Below, piece after piece: positions 15,007-38,967 of a stretch of DNA of 64,000 nucleotides. Location of the stretch: positions 442,759 to 506,758 of the forward strand of contig RPFO01000038.1 of assembly GCA_009746045.1 (NCBI GenBank), in the 5' to 3' direction. The translations under genes and the position numbers were made by a program. This DNA comes from Mesostigma viride (Eukaryota > Streptophyta > Mesostigmatophyceae > Mesostigmatales > Mesostigmataceae). The notes under the pieces were generated by a model. The model was not told the origin of the DNA. It did no database searches and saw only the letters and a program-made list of their open reading frames with translations. Position 1 is the first letter of the stretch. Every line of letters begins with the position of its first letter.

Positions 15007-15273
15007 TCATATTGATTCATGGAACAATGAGATACCATTCTTAATTGAAAATTGTTCTTGATACTTTCACATGCATGCCCGGAATCGTGAATTTGTGCGG
15101 GTTTCCATGATGACAATCCTCATTGAATTCTTGAGCACACAATATTGAGCAATTTAGGGGCACTTCGGCAATGTTGACCATTTTCATTCATGATAAAATT
15201 AATTTAATGCAATAAATACATATTCCACTCATTTTAATAAACCATGCAAAAACTTTACAAGCACGCTCAAGCT

Positions 15274-15766
15274 AGGGGTGGGCTGGCATGCACGCGTGGG
15301 TGTGGGGGTGGGCTGGCATGCATGCGTGGGTGTGGGGGGGGCTAGCCTGCATGCGTGGGTGTGTGGGGGGGCTGGCATGCATGCGTGGGTGTGTGTGGGG
15401 GGCTAGCATGCATGCGTGGGTGTGGGGGGGGCTGGCATGCATGCGTGGGTGTGTATGGGGGCTGGCATGCATGCGTGGGTGTGTGTGGGGGGCTAGCATG
15501 CATGCGTGGGTGTGGGGGGGGCTGTCATGCATGCGTGGGTGTGGGGGGGGCTGGCATGCATGCGTGGGTGTGTGGGGGGGCTAGCATGCATGCGTGGGTG
15601 TGGGGGTGGGCTAGCATGCATGCGTGGGTGTGAGTGTGGGCTAGCATGCATGCGTGGGTGTGGGGGGGGCTAGCATGCATGCGTGGGTGTGGGGGGGGCT
15701 AGCATGCATGCGTGGGTGTGGGGGTGGGCTAGCATGCATGCGTGGGTGTGGGGGGGGGCTAGCACG
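15274..15766 (+). repeat. ~30-bp G-rich minisatellite
   Basis: About 16 copies of GCTGGCATGCATGCGTGGGT plus GTGGGGGG, with GCTGGC/GCTAGC alternation. Each unit holds the palindrome GCATGCATGC. Frames across it read as Trp/Gly/Cys or His/Pro repeats and are not genes. Confidence 0.95.
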
Positions 15767-17278
15767 CCCCACCCCTCCATCGGCACAGCCAGCCTTGTGA
15801 GTCTACCCTTAACAACAAGGCTGGTAGGACGACACGCCTGAGCAGCATATGTCATGCCTATCTCAGGCTAATAATGTGTGATTTTGTGCCAACAACCAAG
15901 TTGTTCCACCCAACAACACATTATAAACCCTCTTCCAAAATGCCCAACAAGCCGGACACGTGGAGGACCACACACGCAGTATATAAAGAGAAAATAAGCT
16001 GACTTTTTATCCAGCCAACCTGTGGCTAGCTGCTCTGGTTACCATGACAAATGCTAACATTTACTCAGTGGGAAAGGTGATCATGAAGAGACCATTGGAA
16101 CAGCCTACCTGACGCATGTGCCACCAAAGCATTGTGTCCCGCAAAATGCACACTGCCTCCTTTCTAACAAGCACGAGCCGCTCTCTTTAGGAGACAGGTG
16201 CCAGCTCGTCAGTGTCTGGGGAAAATGATATTGCCGCTGCTTAGGAAGACCGCGTGAATTTCCTCGAACACAACTGTCTATAAAGCAAAAGAAATTTCAG
16301 AGAAGCATGGAAATAAAAGCATTACACCTTCCCGACAGGTTGCGGGCCACGCGCTGCAGAAAGCCAGCCACGTCACAGACGAACTAGCTAAAAGACACCC
16401 AGGAATCCAGCGATGCAGCGCCAGGAACCGCAACTTTCTGGCTGCATCTGGCCGGAAAAAAGGCAAAAAGCTTAGGCTCAACGAGCTAAGAAAGCAGGAA
16501 AACGCTAGCTTAAGACGTTTAACACAAGAACGTACCATAACGGGCATTTATTCGTGCCCAGGCGCACAAGAAAGTCCACCCTTTCATGGAGTGGTTGGGC
16601 AGTACGCATCGCGCAGGGCTAATGTTATCTTACCGCAAAATGACGGGAAAGGTAAAGATAGCAGCGGGAATTTTTACGGCTTTAGAAACATCATTAAACT
16701 AGCTTTCCTTACGACCATCAAAACTGGCAACAATCGACAATCAACCCGGCAGGCATCCATTATACTTTATTCATCCCGACAGAAATTCAGGCCGGACCCC
16801 CCCTGCCGATGGCAAAGAAAAAAAGCCCGCGACATTATAGATCGCAACCATCCCGCCATAAATTAGAATCAGTAACTAATTTTCTCCAACAATCGAGCAT
16901 TTCTGCTTTCCGCGTGCCAGATTTGTCACGTTTCGTCTAAAGGCAGTCACCGCCATTAAATCAGCCGACATAGCTTTTGGGCCTCAATTTGCACCGAAAT
17001 TTGGTCCGTACCGTCCAGCTCAGTCGGATTATGTATGTGGATCGGCCGTGTTGGTTGCATACGCAGGTATATTAATTCTTGCATTCGCCCCGGACCTTCC
17101 CCAGGACAGGTCAGGTTATAACAATAATTCTTGCATTCGCCCCCGCCCTTTCCTATGGCCTGGTCAGGTTTGGGCGCGACGCCACTAGCGCGGCGCCCGC
17201 GACAGAGTGGCCAGGCTCGAGCACGTTTTCTGGATCCCAAGCACCGGATTGGACACTGTCCGAGGACTGGACAGGAAT
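15767..17278. other. Non-coding stretch with a promoter-like site
   Basis: TATATAAAGAG at 15980-15990 resembles a TATA box, preceded by a CACGTG E/G-box (15957-15962), but no convincing gene follows. A ~50-bp local duplication around ATTCTTGCATTCGCCCC lies at 17072-17172. Nothing else is recognisable. Confidence 0.45.
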
Positions 17279-17329
17279 TGGCTGACCAATCGGATGCTTG
17301 CTCGTCGTCTCCAAAAACATATATAAAGA
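17279..17329 (+). promoter_or_regulatory. Candidate CCAAT + TATA promoter for the transposase gene
   Basis: GACCAATCGG (17283-17292) is followed about 30 bases later by CATATATAAAGAGCC (17318-17332). Orientation and spacing suit a class II promoter driving the plus-strand gene at about 18.6-22.1 kb. The assignment rests on position only. Confidence 0.4.
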
Positions 17330-17596
17330 GCCAAATTGCGCGAACTACGCAATGATCCTTTAAGCAGCGTTACTCTGCCGAAATGTCAACCTAGGCCGGT
17401 CAAGTGACGCCGAGGTGTTCACCGATAGTTCAGGTCAGCCACAGCGCGCCTTCGAATGTAGGCACGGTCGCATTTTTTTTTAGGAAATGTAGAATTGTTG
17501 TCGACCAGCTACCAACGCCCGACCGGACCCATAAAACGGAAACATCAAGGCGATGTGATGTGTAGGTGTGTCTCATATTCATTAATACACAGCATC

Positions 17597-17765
17597 GTGA
17601 ATATAATATATAATAATATTATATAATATACTATAATTAATATATAATTTTAATTTTATGTTAATTTTAATGTTATTTCATATAACATAATATAATATAA
17701 TATATACATAATATATATAATATTATATAAAGTATATAAAAAATTAAAATGTAAAAGAAAAATAT
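17597..17765. repeat. AT-only low-complexity tract
   Basis: The tract consists of TATAATAT/TTAATTTTAA runs with almost no G or C. It is not coding. Confidence 0.9.
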
Positions 17766-17984
17766 CTACCTTATTGCTGTTTAATGTTCCTTTCCAGTTC
17801 AGCATAAGTACACTCTTGAGTGTGTGCAATGTTTGGTTATACGCCATTGTCTTAAAATAGCTACCAATGTAAACCTCCGTCCTAACCACATTTGGATACA
17901 ATAAAGACATTGATGCCTGACACATAGCATTCATTGCTTGAAATACCATGCATATTTTGTGTCAATGTTCTGCAGACCACAGCT

Positions 17985-18625
17985 TCAAGTGGGCATACTT
18001 CGCTTTCCTCAATATAATGGCGACATGGCATTTGGTGAAAGTGGTGAGTGCCATGAAGTTGCGCCGGCCGTCGTTATCCATGACGAACTGAATGGGTTTC
18101 GTGCAAATCAAGTTTTTTGTTTTGGTGTTCCAGTTGCGCCGGCCGGCGTTTCCAATGGTATCTTGCGCGCACTTGCAAAAGCTTGCACGCTTATCAACAT
18201 TTTGTGTTGGTAAACATTTTATCACCTCTGGGATTTCCGCCTTCACTACCTGAGTTGCTTCTTTGTGGTTTTCAAATGCAACCGAGTTACGCCGGCCGTC
18301 GTTACTCATGACAAATTGTAGGGGTTTTGTGCAAATCACTTTTGTATGGTTTACATGCATCCAGTTGCGCCGGCCGGCGTTTCCAATGGTATCTTGCAGT
18401 TGCGCAATCAGGCCCGATTACCAAAATTGTGTTTGTACATCTTTTTTACACCTGAAGGATTTCTGCCTGCATATCCTGAGTTGCTTCTTAATGGTTTTTA
18501 ATTGCGCCCGAGTTACGCCGGCCGTCGTTATTAATGACAAACTGTATGTGTTTCATAAAATCACTTTTGTATGGTTTACATGCATCCAGTTGCGCCGGCC
18601 GGCGTTATTAATGACGCTTGTCGTT
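17985..18625 (+). repeat. Three ~228-bp repeats with paired GC palindromes
   Basis: Each unit has an A motif (GAGTTACGCCGGCCGTCGTT followed by nATGACaAAnTG) at about 18057, 18289 and 18513. A B motif (CCAGTTGCGCCGGCCGGCGTT) follows about 75 bases later, at about 18129, 18361 and 18587. Between them lies a shared TTTTGTGCAAATCACTTTTG segment. The core of B, CGCCGGCCGGCG, is a perfect palindrome. The block sits directly upstream of the transposase exon. A single A motif also occurs in that gene's last intron (21238-21258). Confidence 0.85.
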
Positions 18626-21600
18626 CTTGTTTGATGCCCATCGTTTTCGTCGTGTCTTTAATGGTGATTATTTATCATTACTCATCCTCAGGGCTTTCGG
18701 TGCCGCGGGATTAAGAGGCGAAAAAAATCAGCTGCCGTCTGACCAAAGTCTGATGGCGCAATCGGGGCGGGGGGCCGTTTCCGACGGTTCGCGTCCCTTG
18801 TCCAATGACGACCGGGAGCCTGCACTTCGCGGTCCCTGGAGCGACAAGTACATCGAGAACAAGGGGTACAAAATTGCCAATGACATCTTTCCTATCATGG
18901 CGGAACGCGTGAAAGCAAACAACCACAGGACGCCAGAGATGAGCGCGGAGGTTCTGTCTTGCGCAGCTTCAAGACTAAATGCCATGGTGGCGGAGAGCAA
19001 CGGCATTAAGAAGAGGAAGAACTGTGACGACGGGCTTCCTGAAAGTTGGGCGGAATCTCTTCGGGATACCATCAAGAAGGCTTTTGGCGACTTGGGAACA
19101 TCTGAGAAGGATCGTGGGCTTAGGTGGGCCTTGTGTGGACTTGTTACGAAGGCAATGGAGGGCGTCCCGGACAGGATTGTGGAGCGCGCGTTCGGGATTG
19201 ACAGGCGCTTTGTCGCAACTGTTCGGGGTCACAGGGATGGAATGGAAGAAGGGGAGGACGACCTTTTGCTGAGTGCGCCAGAGAGGAGAGAGGAAAACGA
19301 GCTTCCGACGGAAGTCATTGCCCTGATACAAGCGTGCTGGAGGGATGATAACTTGACGCGGGCGTCTCCGAACATGAAGGATGTTCATTGTGAATGGACA
19401 AGAAAGGATTACAAACATACACTAGCGTTTTCGGAGGGTGCGCGCTACTATACTGTCTCCAAGTCGAAGATTTACGAAGTGTTCATTTCCCGCCATCCGG
19501 AGTTGAAGCCACCGCGGCGGATGGACAGTAGGGAGGGGGGGGGGGGGGGGAGAGAGGAGGGTGTGAGGGGGGGAAATCAGGTGATTTTGGAGACGGAGGC
19601 AGGGATGTCAATGCTACGCACGAATCAGAAGAGCACAGTTCATGTGGGATACACTACTTTTTGCAAGCATATGCCCGCATGCGTCAAGGGGCGGTGGAAA
19701 ATGCGGAACTTGTGCGCATGCCAGCACCACACTACCATGCAGTCCATGGTTGGGGGGTTGGCCAAATTTCGTGCAACTTTTCATGCCAGATGCGAGTGCG
19801 GACCTGAATGCCACGCGTGCGATCATGGTAGCCAGCTCGACGTGGGGTCGTCCGTGCCCACATGTTCCATTTTCAAAGCCACTCACACGACAGAGTGGGT
19901 GAACAAGTTTACTTGTGAGGTGGAGGGGATGAGGGAGGGGGGAGGTTCGAGGTCGTCTGTGGGGTCGTCGCGGCCGCAGGTTCAGCCTTTTCAGGGCGAA
20001 CTTGAGGATCTGCCCATGCATGGGAGGGTGCTGGACGACGAGGAAGGGGTGCCCGATCATGACCTGGGCGAGGAGTTGGGGGTTTGCTCGATCCGGCGTA
20101 AGGCTTGTGTGTTGGGCACTTGCCGGCTCCCAAGTGTGGAATTCGGAACTTCATGTTATGCGAACGGGAGGAGGCTTCCAACCACCTGATTTCATGGACC
20201 AGATACGAGATGCAGGATGTGCCGCCGGGTGCGGTTCTTGGGCCAGAGGTAATTTTTAGTGGAGTGGTTGCGCCCCAAGGCGTTTCTTTTGCAATGTTTC
20301 CTGAAGTTCTTGGGCCAGAGGTAATTTTTAGTGGAGTGGTTGCGCCCCAAGGCGTTTCTTTTTCAATTTTTCCTGAGGTCCTGTCTTTTTTCTTTCTACA
20401 GGTCATTGGTGGGTCGAAGTTGATGTCTTTTCTGTATGTGCACACTGCGCATATGCAGGACGACTGTGACGAGATCGCAAAGGCTGGTGGGCAGCGATTG
20501 ACGCAAGTCGACGTCAAGTCCACACCAACGGAGCTAAAGGAGGCAATTGTGGACAAGTGGCCGGACTTCATCCAGCATTGCTTCAACGCGTGGTGGCAAG
20601 CGGACGCCTCCAAGGAATGTCTCTCAAGGATGCGGGTGGGGGACCTTGTATGCCACACAGATTACGCCGAGAACTACCAGTCTTACACCTATCACAATCT
20701 CCAAGCACAGTATTGGCATCCAGTCACATTCGTCCTTATGCCCTGGATCGTGCGCTACTTGGATCCAGCGTCGGGAAAGGTCGTGAGAAGGGAGTTTCAC
20801 TTCATCGGACAGGGCGGAATGAAAAGGGACGGGCGGGCCCTCCGTTTTGCTATCCTCAAAATCCTGGCGACACTACGGTCAGAAGGGGTAGAGGTGAAGC
20901 GCTTCATTGGGTGGTCGGACAATTGCTCCATGCAGTTCAAGTCAAGGAATGTGATCGCGGAAGTGGCCCGGCTGCTGACGGAGGATCCGCACCTGGAGTC
21001 ATTTGAGTGGAATTACTTTGGGGAGCAGCACGGAAAGGGGGAGGTGGATGGAGCTGGTGGGACTGTGAAGTGCATGTTGAGGAGGTGGCACATCAGGGAA
21101 GAGAACCAGGACAAACAGACGGCCGCCCAGTTGGTGGAGAATCTGGCGTCGGGGGCGGTGGGCGGGACCACAACGACCAGGCGTAACTTCTTCGAGTTCC
21201 CCGAGGTAATTAAGTGTACAGTCCTCGTTCAGGGAATAGTTACGCCGGCCGTCGTTTCTAGGGCGTTCTTGGAGTCCTGGCGATCAGGAGTGCTTAATAA
21301 AACACAACTAGCTCGATGGTCTCGTAACTTCAACTTTCCCTTGTGCAAATCTTGTCTTCGACGCGCAGGTGCTTCCTTACAGCCCAGGGCGCGGCGAAAT
21401 CAAAGGAGTGAAGAAGGCGCACTGGTGGCGCATGGACAAGTCGAATGTGACGCGCTTAATGCTGCGCCAGTATTCCTGCTATTGTGGCGGTGCGTGCGCC
21501 GAGGAAAGGTGGTGGGATTGTCGAAAGGAGTGGACCGACATGGACGGCTGGAATGTGGGAGGTGCTCGGATGAAGCTCCACAAACTGGGGGAGCCAGTGC

Positions 21601-22100
21601 AAAGGAACCCAAACGGACAAGGGGGGCACGCAGGGACGCGACTGAACAGACTACAGGCAGAGAGGACGATGATGGGAAGGAGACTGAAGCTGCGAGACAT
21701 TTTTGCCGTCGAGTCCTACTCTGGTGATGAGTCCCACGATCCAGATCATCCATATTGGCTAGCGGAAGTCTTGCAGGAGCCTTATCAGGTGGCCGCTACT
21801 TTCGTGAGGCGAGTGGCCGACAGAAACGGCAAGGTCGATAGGGAGTTGTTCCGTAAGGGACAATGGGTGGTGGGGGTGCGCTACTGGGACAGATTTCCGG
21901 GTATGGCGACGATGTTCAAAATGGACGCCGATGCGCAAGCTGAACAGCCAAACTTGGTCAATTGCTACCTGTGCATGGACGCGGGGTTCGAACACACCAT
22001 TGTTGTCAACCCAGCTAACAATCGCCAGGCCATCTTGACCATTCCGACAGACGTCGAGAAACGGCTCACGAACTTGGCCAAGAAGAGACCTGTTGAGTAG
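18618..22100 (+). CDS. DDE-like transposase-family protein, intron-containing
   Basis: The family is not one I can name. The exons I support are: a frame open from before 18692 (likely acceptor 18690-18691; in-frame ATGs at 18618 and about 18752) to about 20060-20100; a frame from about 20102 to 20248; 20402-21205; and 21369-22100 (TAG/stop at 22098-22100). Introns 20249-20401 and 21206-21368 are GT-AG and phase 0. The protein has a Cys-rich zinc-binding-like block (CACQHH...CECGPECHACDHG, about 19710-19830). It then has three spaced acidic motifs, DYAENYQSY (about 20660), GWSDNCSMQFK (about 20910) and FGEQHGKGEVDGAGGTVK (about 21020-21070), as in cut-and-paste transposases. A second Cys cluster and a C-terminal VGVRYWDRFPG region follow. 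The change of frame near 20060-20150 is unresolved: it may be a short intron or a disabling frameshift. Confidence 0.7.
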
Positions 22101-22238
22101 GCCAGCTCGCCCGGGCTTGGTTGGACGAGGTGGACAGCCTTGAGAGCACGTGCTTCGTTGTGAGCACTTGCCTTTCAGCCGTGATTTGCAAACGAGTTCC
22201 TTGTCCTGAATTGTAAAGCTCGATTCATGCTCTTTTAA

Positions 22239-23959
22239 CTCGTCGTCTGTCCCACTACCTCTGGAGAGGACTGAGTTTTTCTCAGTCCTCTCCTGAGGAC
22301 CGAGTTTTGAGGTTCTGTACAAAATTCGCCCCGGTCAGAATGTTTGACAAAAAAATTCTCTCGAAATTTATTCAAATACTACGTGAAAAGATCTTTCTTG
22401 GACATATTTTTGGGATTTTTTTGGATTTGGTAAGAGCGGCTAAATGTACGGTCAAAGTACAGGTGGTAAGGGTACTTTTCCACGTGAAACGCGAGTTCCG
22501 GAAATGCACGACCTAGCCATGGCGGCTCGCGCCCATGCATGCAGTTTACGTTTGCGGACGAGTTAGCTGTCCAAACTCAGGAAATAGATTTTATATGTCC
22601 TATAGATGATAAATCCTAATTTTTAGCTCGCAGGGAAGCGATTTACCCGGTGTCGGCACTGTTCTTGCTGGAAAAAACTGCGATAAGGCAAGGTCGACGG
22701 AATTGATGACTGCGCTTGCTTTCCGGCGCAATTTCAATGGCTGATAGGTTTCTTTCTACATTGTAACATGTATTGTATTAGAATAAATTGAGTGGCAGTA
22801 TATATTTGATGATTTCGACCACTCTGTCACGTCATGGTCTATGTGCCGCAAAGTGCCACTTTTGCGGGCACCGCCTGGGCCAAGGTAACGCCAGCCGTGC
22901 CAGGTAAAGTCGGATTATCGTTGCCTCTTCGTTTCTTGATGTTCTTACATGAGTTTAAGCTTGCCAGGCGTTGTCAGGTTCAAGTCTTGATGCTCTTTCT
23001 TGACCGTTGCCTGCCCCTCTCTAAAACCCCCTTTTTAGATGATGTTAGCAGGCATTTGCCTTAACCCAGTGTAGTTGTGCAGGGTTTTAGGAGCTGTGCA
23101 GGTTTAAACACCTTCATAGATGTTAGTTATTCTTTTGCTACGTTCATACTGCATGAATGTGTGGCCACAGCCTGCGTCAAGGGTGCTTTCAAGCTTATAC
23201 GGGTGAGTGAAAAGTCTTGGTGACAAACCACTGCCATCATGTGCCAGCAACTATGTTGGCCACATCATGGCAAGGCAAAACAGTTATAGCCATATCTATT
23301 GTTGTTAGAAACAATGGAAAGATGCTTAACCTACCCATTATATTGGTGGTTTACACTTATAACATAACCCTTTCTTGGTAGGTATCCAAGCCCATTCCCT
23401 ACGTGCATGCATAGGCTCTCACTACATGATAAGGTATGATACAACTGCAGCATGATGATGCAAGTGTGTTGTCCTGTTACGCTTGAAGGGAAATGAGGTG
23501 ATTGGGATGGTTGGTGGCCACGGTGGTGTGTAGTATGACCGCACTTACATGCTAGCAAAGTTAGCAAAAGCCCCATTCCTCTCCTGAGGACTGAGAGTTT
23601 TTTAATTGTTTCAGGCAGTGGCAGTGGCCAAATTGAGCCCAGTTTTTTGCCACGTTTCAAGAACTATATTGTTTACATGCCTATATTTTTCTAACGTGCA
23701 CCATGATTTGATTAAATTTTCCCCACTCGCTCTTATCCCGAAAAATGCAAATTCGCCGAGGGTGTCATATGTCCGAGTAATTTCCAGGTGTTTGGGTCAA
23801 GTTTTCACTAACACAGCATTTTTTCCAGCAAATTGACATCAAATACACCCTCGATCCGCATCAAAACATGTGGGATGGACCCCCCACCTAGTCGCTACAC
23901 CCGGTTGAAAAAGGTCAACTCAGTCCTCTTTTGAGGACTGAGTTGGGACAGACGACGAG
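22239..23959. mobile_element. 1.7-kb TTAA-flanked inverted-repeat element (non-autonomous)
   Basis: CTCGTCGTCTGTCCCA at 22239-22254 is mirrored exactly by TGGGACAGACGACGAG at 23944-23959, and both ends are flanked by TTAA (22235-22238 and 23960-23963). TTAA target duplications are known for the piggyBac and Kolobok superfamilies. Inside both ends are subterminal hairpins built from GAGAGGACTGAG/CTCAGTCCTCTC (22263-22293) and CTCAGTCCTCTTTTGAGGACTGAG (23919-23942), with another CCTCTCCTGAGGACTGAG at 23579-23596. No transposase is encoded inside, so it would depend on an enzyme supplied elsewhere. Confidence 0.75.
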
Positions 23960-23963
23960 TTAA

Positions 23964-25860
23964 GGAAGTGTATAATATTATCCAGATCATGTATATATTT
24001 AGATGTAGACCTGAGTTCAAATAACATTTCTTAGAGGGCTGAGATGCGCGAGGTCCAGCATACATGTATATATCCATGGAGACATGTTACAAACTCAAAT
24101 GTTTCATTGTACCGTGTACGTACCACTAGCTCGTCGACGGGGGTATCCCATGTAATGTATGATTTATGAATTAATTAATCGCTTAATTGTACAATTTAAA
24201 TGGATCATGAACTTGTCAAGTGGCCTAATTTGGTTTATTTGGTTCATCATTTATTGATCTCAATCATTCTTAATTGAATCTCGAGCAATAGCAATCGTGA
24301 AGCAGATCCTAATCATGTGATTCGCATAATGAGAATAGGCAACAAGTGCTACTTTGAGGAATGCGGGGTTGGTCAGGTTATTATAGAGCTAGAGCTACAA
24401 ACGGCACATATATTGCAAACTTTGCGCTCCAGGCATGGAATTTCAAAAGTACCAAAATTGGAGCAGTAGATGTTGGGGACGCCCATATGCAGGCTCTGTG
24501 AAACAAAACTCAGGCCCATTGGGCCACTGGAGCTATTTTTCATTAGCATCACAATTACAACGCAGTACAACGCAGTGGGAAAAATGAGAGCCCTTCACAA
24601 CATGACGCAACGACATGAGCCCCATAAACGGGGCCATAGTGAGCTTGGAGGGTCAAAACGTTGAAAATAGGTGTTGTATAAGTTATACAGCATCAAACAT
24701 GCATCAAACATCATGACTGGATGACCTCAGTAATATGACTGAATCAGGCAGCCATAGCCAAAGCATCATCCACTCTCACAACGTGTTGAGCACATGCCTC
24801 GTGGGAACGGAGGTGCTGGGTTTTCATTCCATAACGCGTGCAATACTGAAAGAAAGAGGCACGTGTAATGCAAGGCTTGGATAGGTTGAGTGATCCATGA
24901 GCTTACATGCAGGCAAAGATGACGCTGGAATGCATGCTAGCAAATGGTGGCAAGATGCTAACAACACATGATTATACACCATGATTATGGGCACCTAGCT
25001 GGTCTTCTTGCACAATCAACGCAGTATAAACCATCAACATCCAATCCTCACGATATATGCACGGCTTGACGACGTATACAGCACCTAAATACTGCACAAC
25101 TGCAACCTGCTATGGCTGACATGCAAGCAACGTCGAGTAGGATGGCGGTCTTAGAGAGGCTGGGCAGAGGTCGGTAGAAATAAGTGGAAAACTGGCAGAA
25201 ACTAGGTAGAAACACGATATACTTACGCCTGCAAGCACTATTGAGCCGGTGGCAGAGGCCATTTCCAGGAAAATACAGCATACCGTAGCAATAGCCACGG
25301 TCACGCCTTACGCTATTTGCAGGCACCATCATGCCCGGCGCTACCCAATAAAAGTCTGCACAATTCTCGGTTTAGCCGAGAGTCCGGACGTTCGGAATGA
25401 ATAAACATGTGTTAAGAAGTCGAAACACCATGGAAATACCAAGCATGGTGCCGCAGCAGACCCGAGTCTTGACGTAATAATATGTATGCCGGTTTCCAGG
25501 GTTTCCGCATGAAAGTTGGGTGAGAAACTGGAAAAAACTACGTTTCCTTTGCCCCAGTACCTCAACAAACTCGTAGAAACCTAATTATCAACCTTTGAAC
25601 GCATCATCATGGTCGTGCCACCCAACAGCCACTGAAATTCACGCGAAAACTGGCGAGATCTACCTGCCGCCATCGCCGTCGTCTTCACCTTCGTCCCGCG
25701 AAAATGCCTGATTTCAGTGGTACATATTTGTTTGCAGCTGTCACAAAAAAAATACCAAAAATACCAGGATTTTTTCTTGAATTCTATGAGATGTTTCTGA
25801 CCTATCTTGAAAGTTTCAGACCAAAAATCGCATGTTTAATAGGTTTGCCACGTGTCAGAT
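23964..25860. other. Intergenic, no gene recognised
   Basis: Only short, dissimilar ORFs are present. The composition is AT-rich around 24150-24260. No repeats or RNA genes could be supported. Confidence 0.5.
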
Positions 25861-25912
25861 TACAACGCGATACATCGCGTTCTAACCCTACAACGCGATG
25901 TATCGCGTTGTA
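25861..25912. repeat. Perfect 21-bp stem hairpin built of two near-palindromes
   Basis: TACAACGCGATACATCGCGT(T) at 25861-25881 pairs with its exact reverse complement at 25892-25912 around a 10-base loop, CTAACCCTAC. Each arm is itself nearly palindromic (AACGCGATRYATCGCGTT). Confidence 0.9.
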
Positions 25913-26117
25913 AAAAAACACGGGTTAATGAGACTTATATTAATTATTTTGTATCAATTATATATTGAGATACACTTAGTGTTTAATACTTTAGACGAGC
26001 ACAGTTGCCTTCCCTGCGTAGTGCATTCAGCTTTTGGGCGTTGGCCTAACTCTGAGTCGGCGGAGGCATGACCGCGCCAGCTGGTGAGTGGAGGCTGGAG
26101 GCTGCGCCGCCCGCTGG

Positions 26118-26341
26118 TAGGGGTACTACTATTCGATATTCGGAACTACGAATATATTCGTCGAATAGTAGGTTGTTCCGATTTCGATACCGAACATGTT
26201 CGGAAGTAGAGCTTGCCTCCCGATACCGATACCGAATATGTTCAGACGGACAGACCGTTCGCCGTATACTGAACAAATTCGGTGTTCGGTTCGGTATTCG
26301 GGGGATATTCGGTATTCGGAACACTATTCGGTACAACCCTA
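26118..26341. mobile_element. Possible MITE rich in ATTCGG motifs
   Basis: The ends TAGGGGTACTACTATTCG and CGAATAG...TACCGAATAGT (right end ...GTACAACCCTA) form imperfect inverted repeats starting TAGGG. The interior is dense in TATTCGG/CCGAATA. This resembles hAT-type MITEs, but I find no 8-bp target duplication. It lies just past the PCH2 stop codon, in the probable 3' UTR. Confidence 0.4.
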
Positions 26342-26394
26342 CATACGAGTACCATCTGCGAGTGTCGGTGAACAGCATTCACGGTCCGATCACC

Positions 26395-38967
<12,573 letters not shown>

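Noticed and set aside
15272-15633. Open frames of ACMRGCVW and HACMLAPHTHPRM repeats
   Set aside because: Low-complexity readings of the G-rich minisatellite on both strands.
17301-17312. CTCGTCGTCTCC as a left terminal repeat matching the TTAA element, enclosing the transposase gene
   Set aside because: Only 10 bases match the CTCGTCGTCTGTCCCA end, there is no TTAA before it, and it overlaps a promoter-like region.
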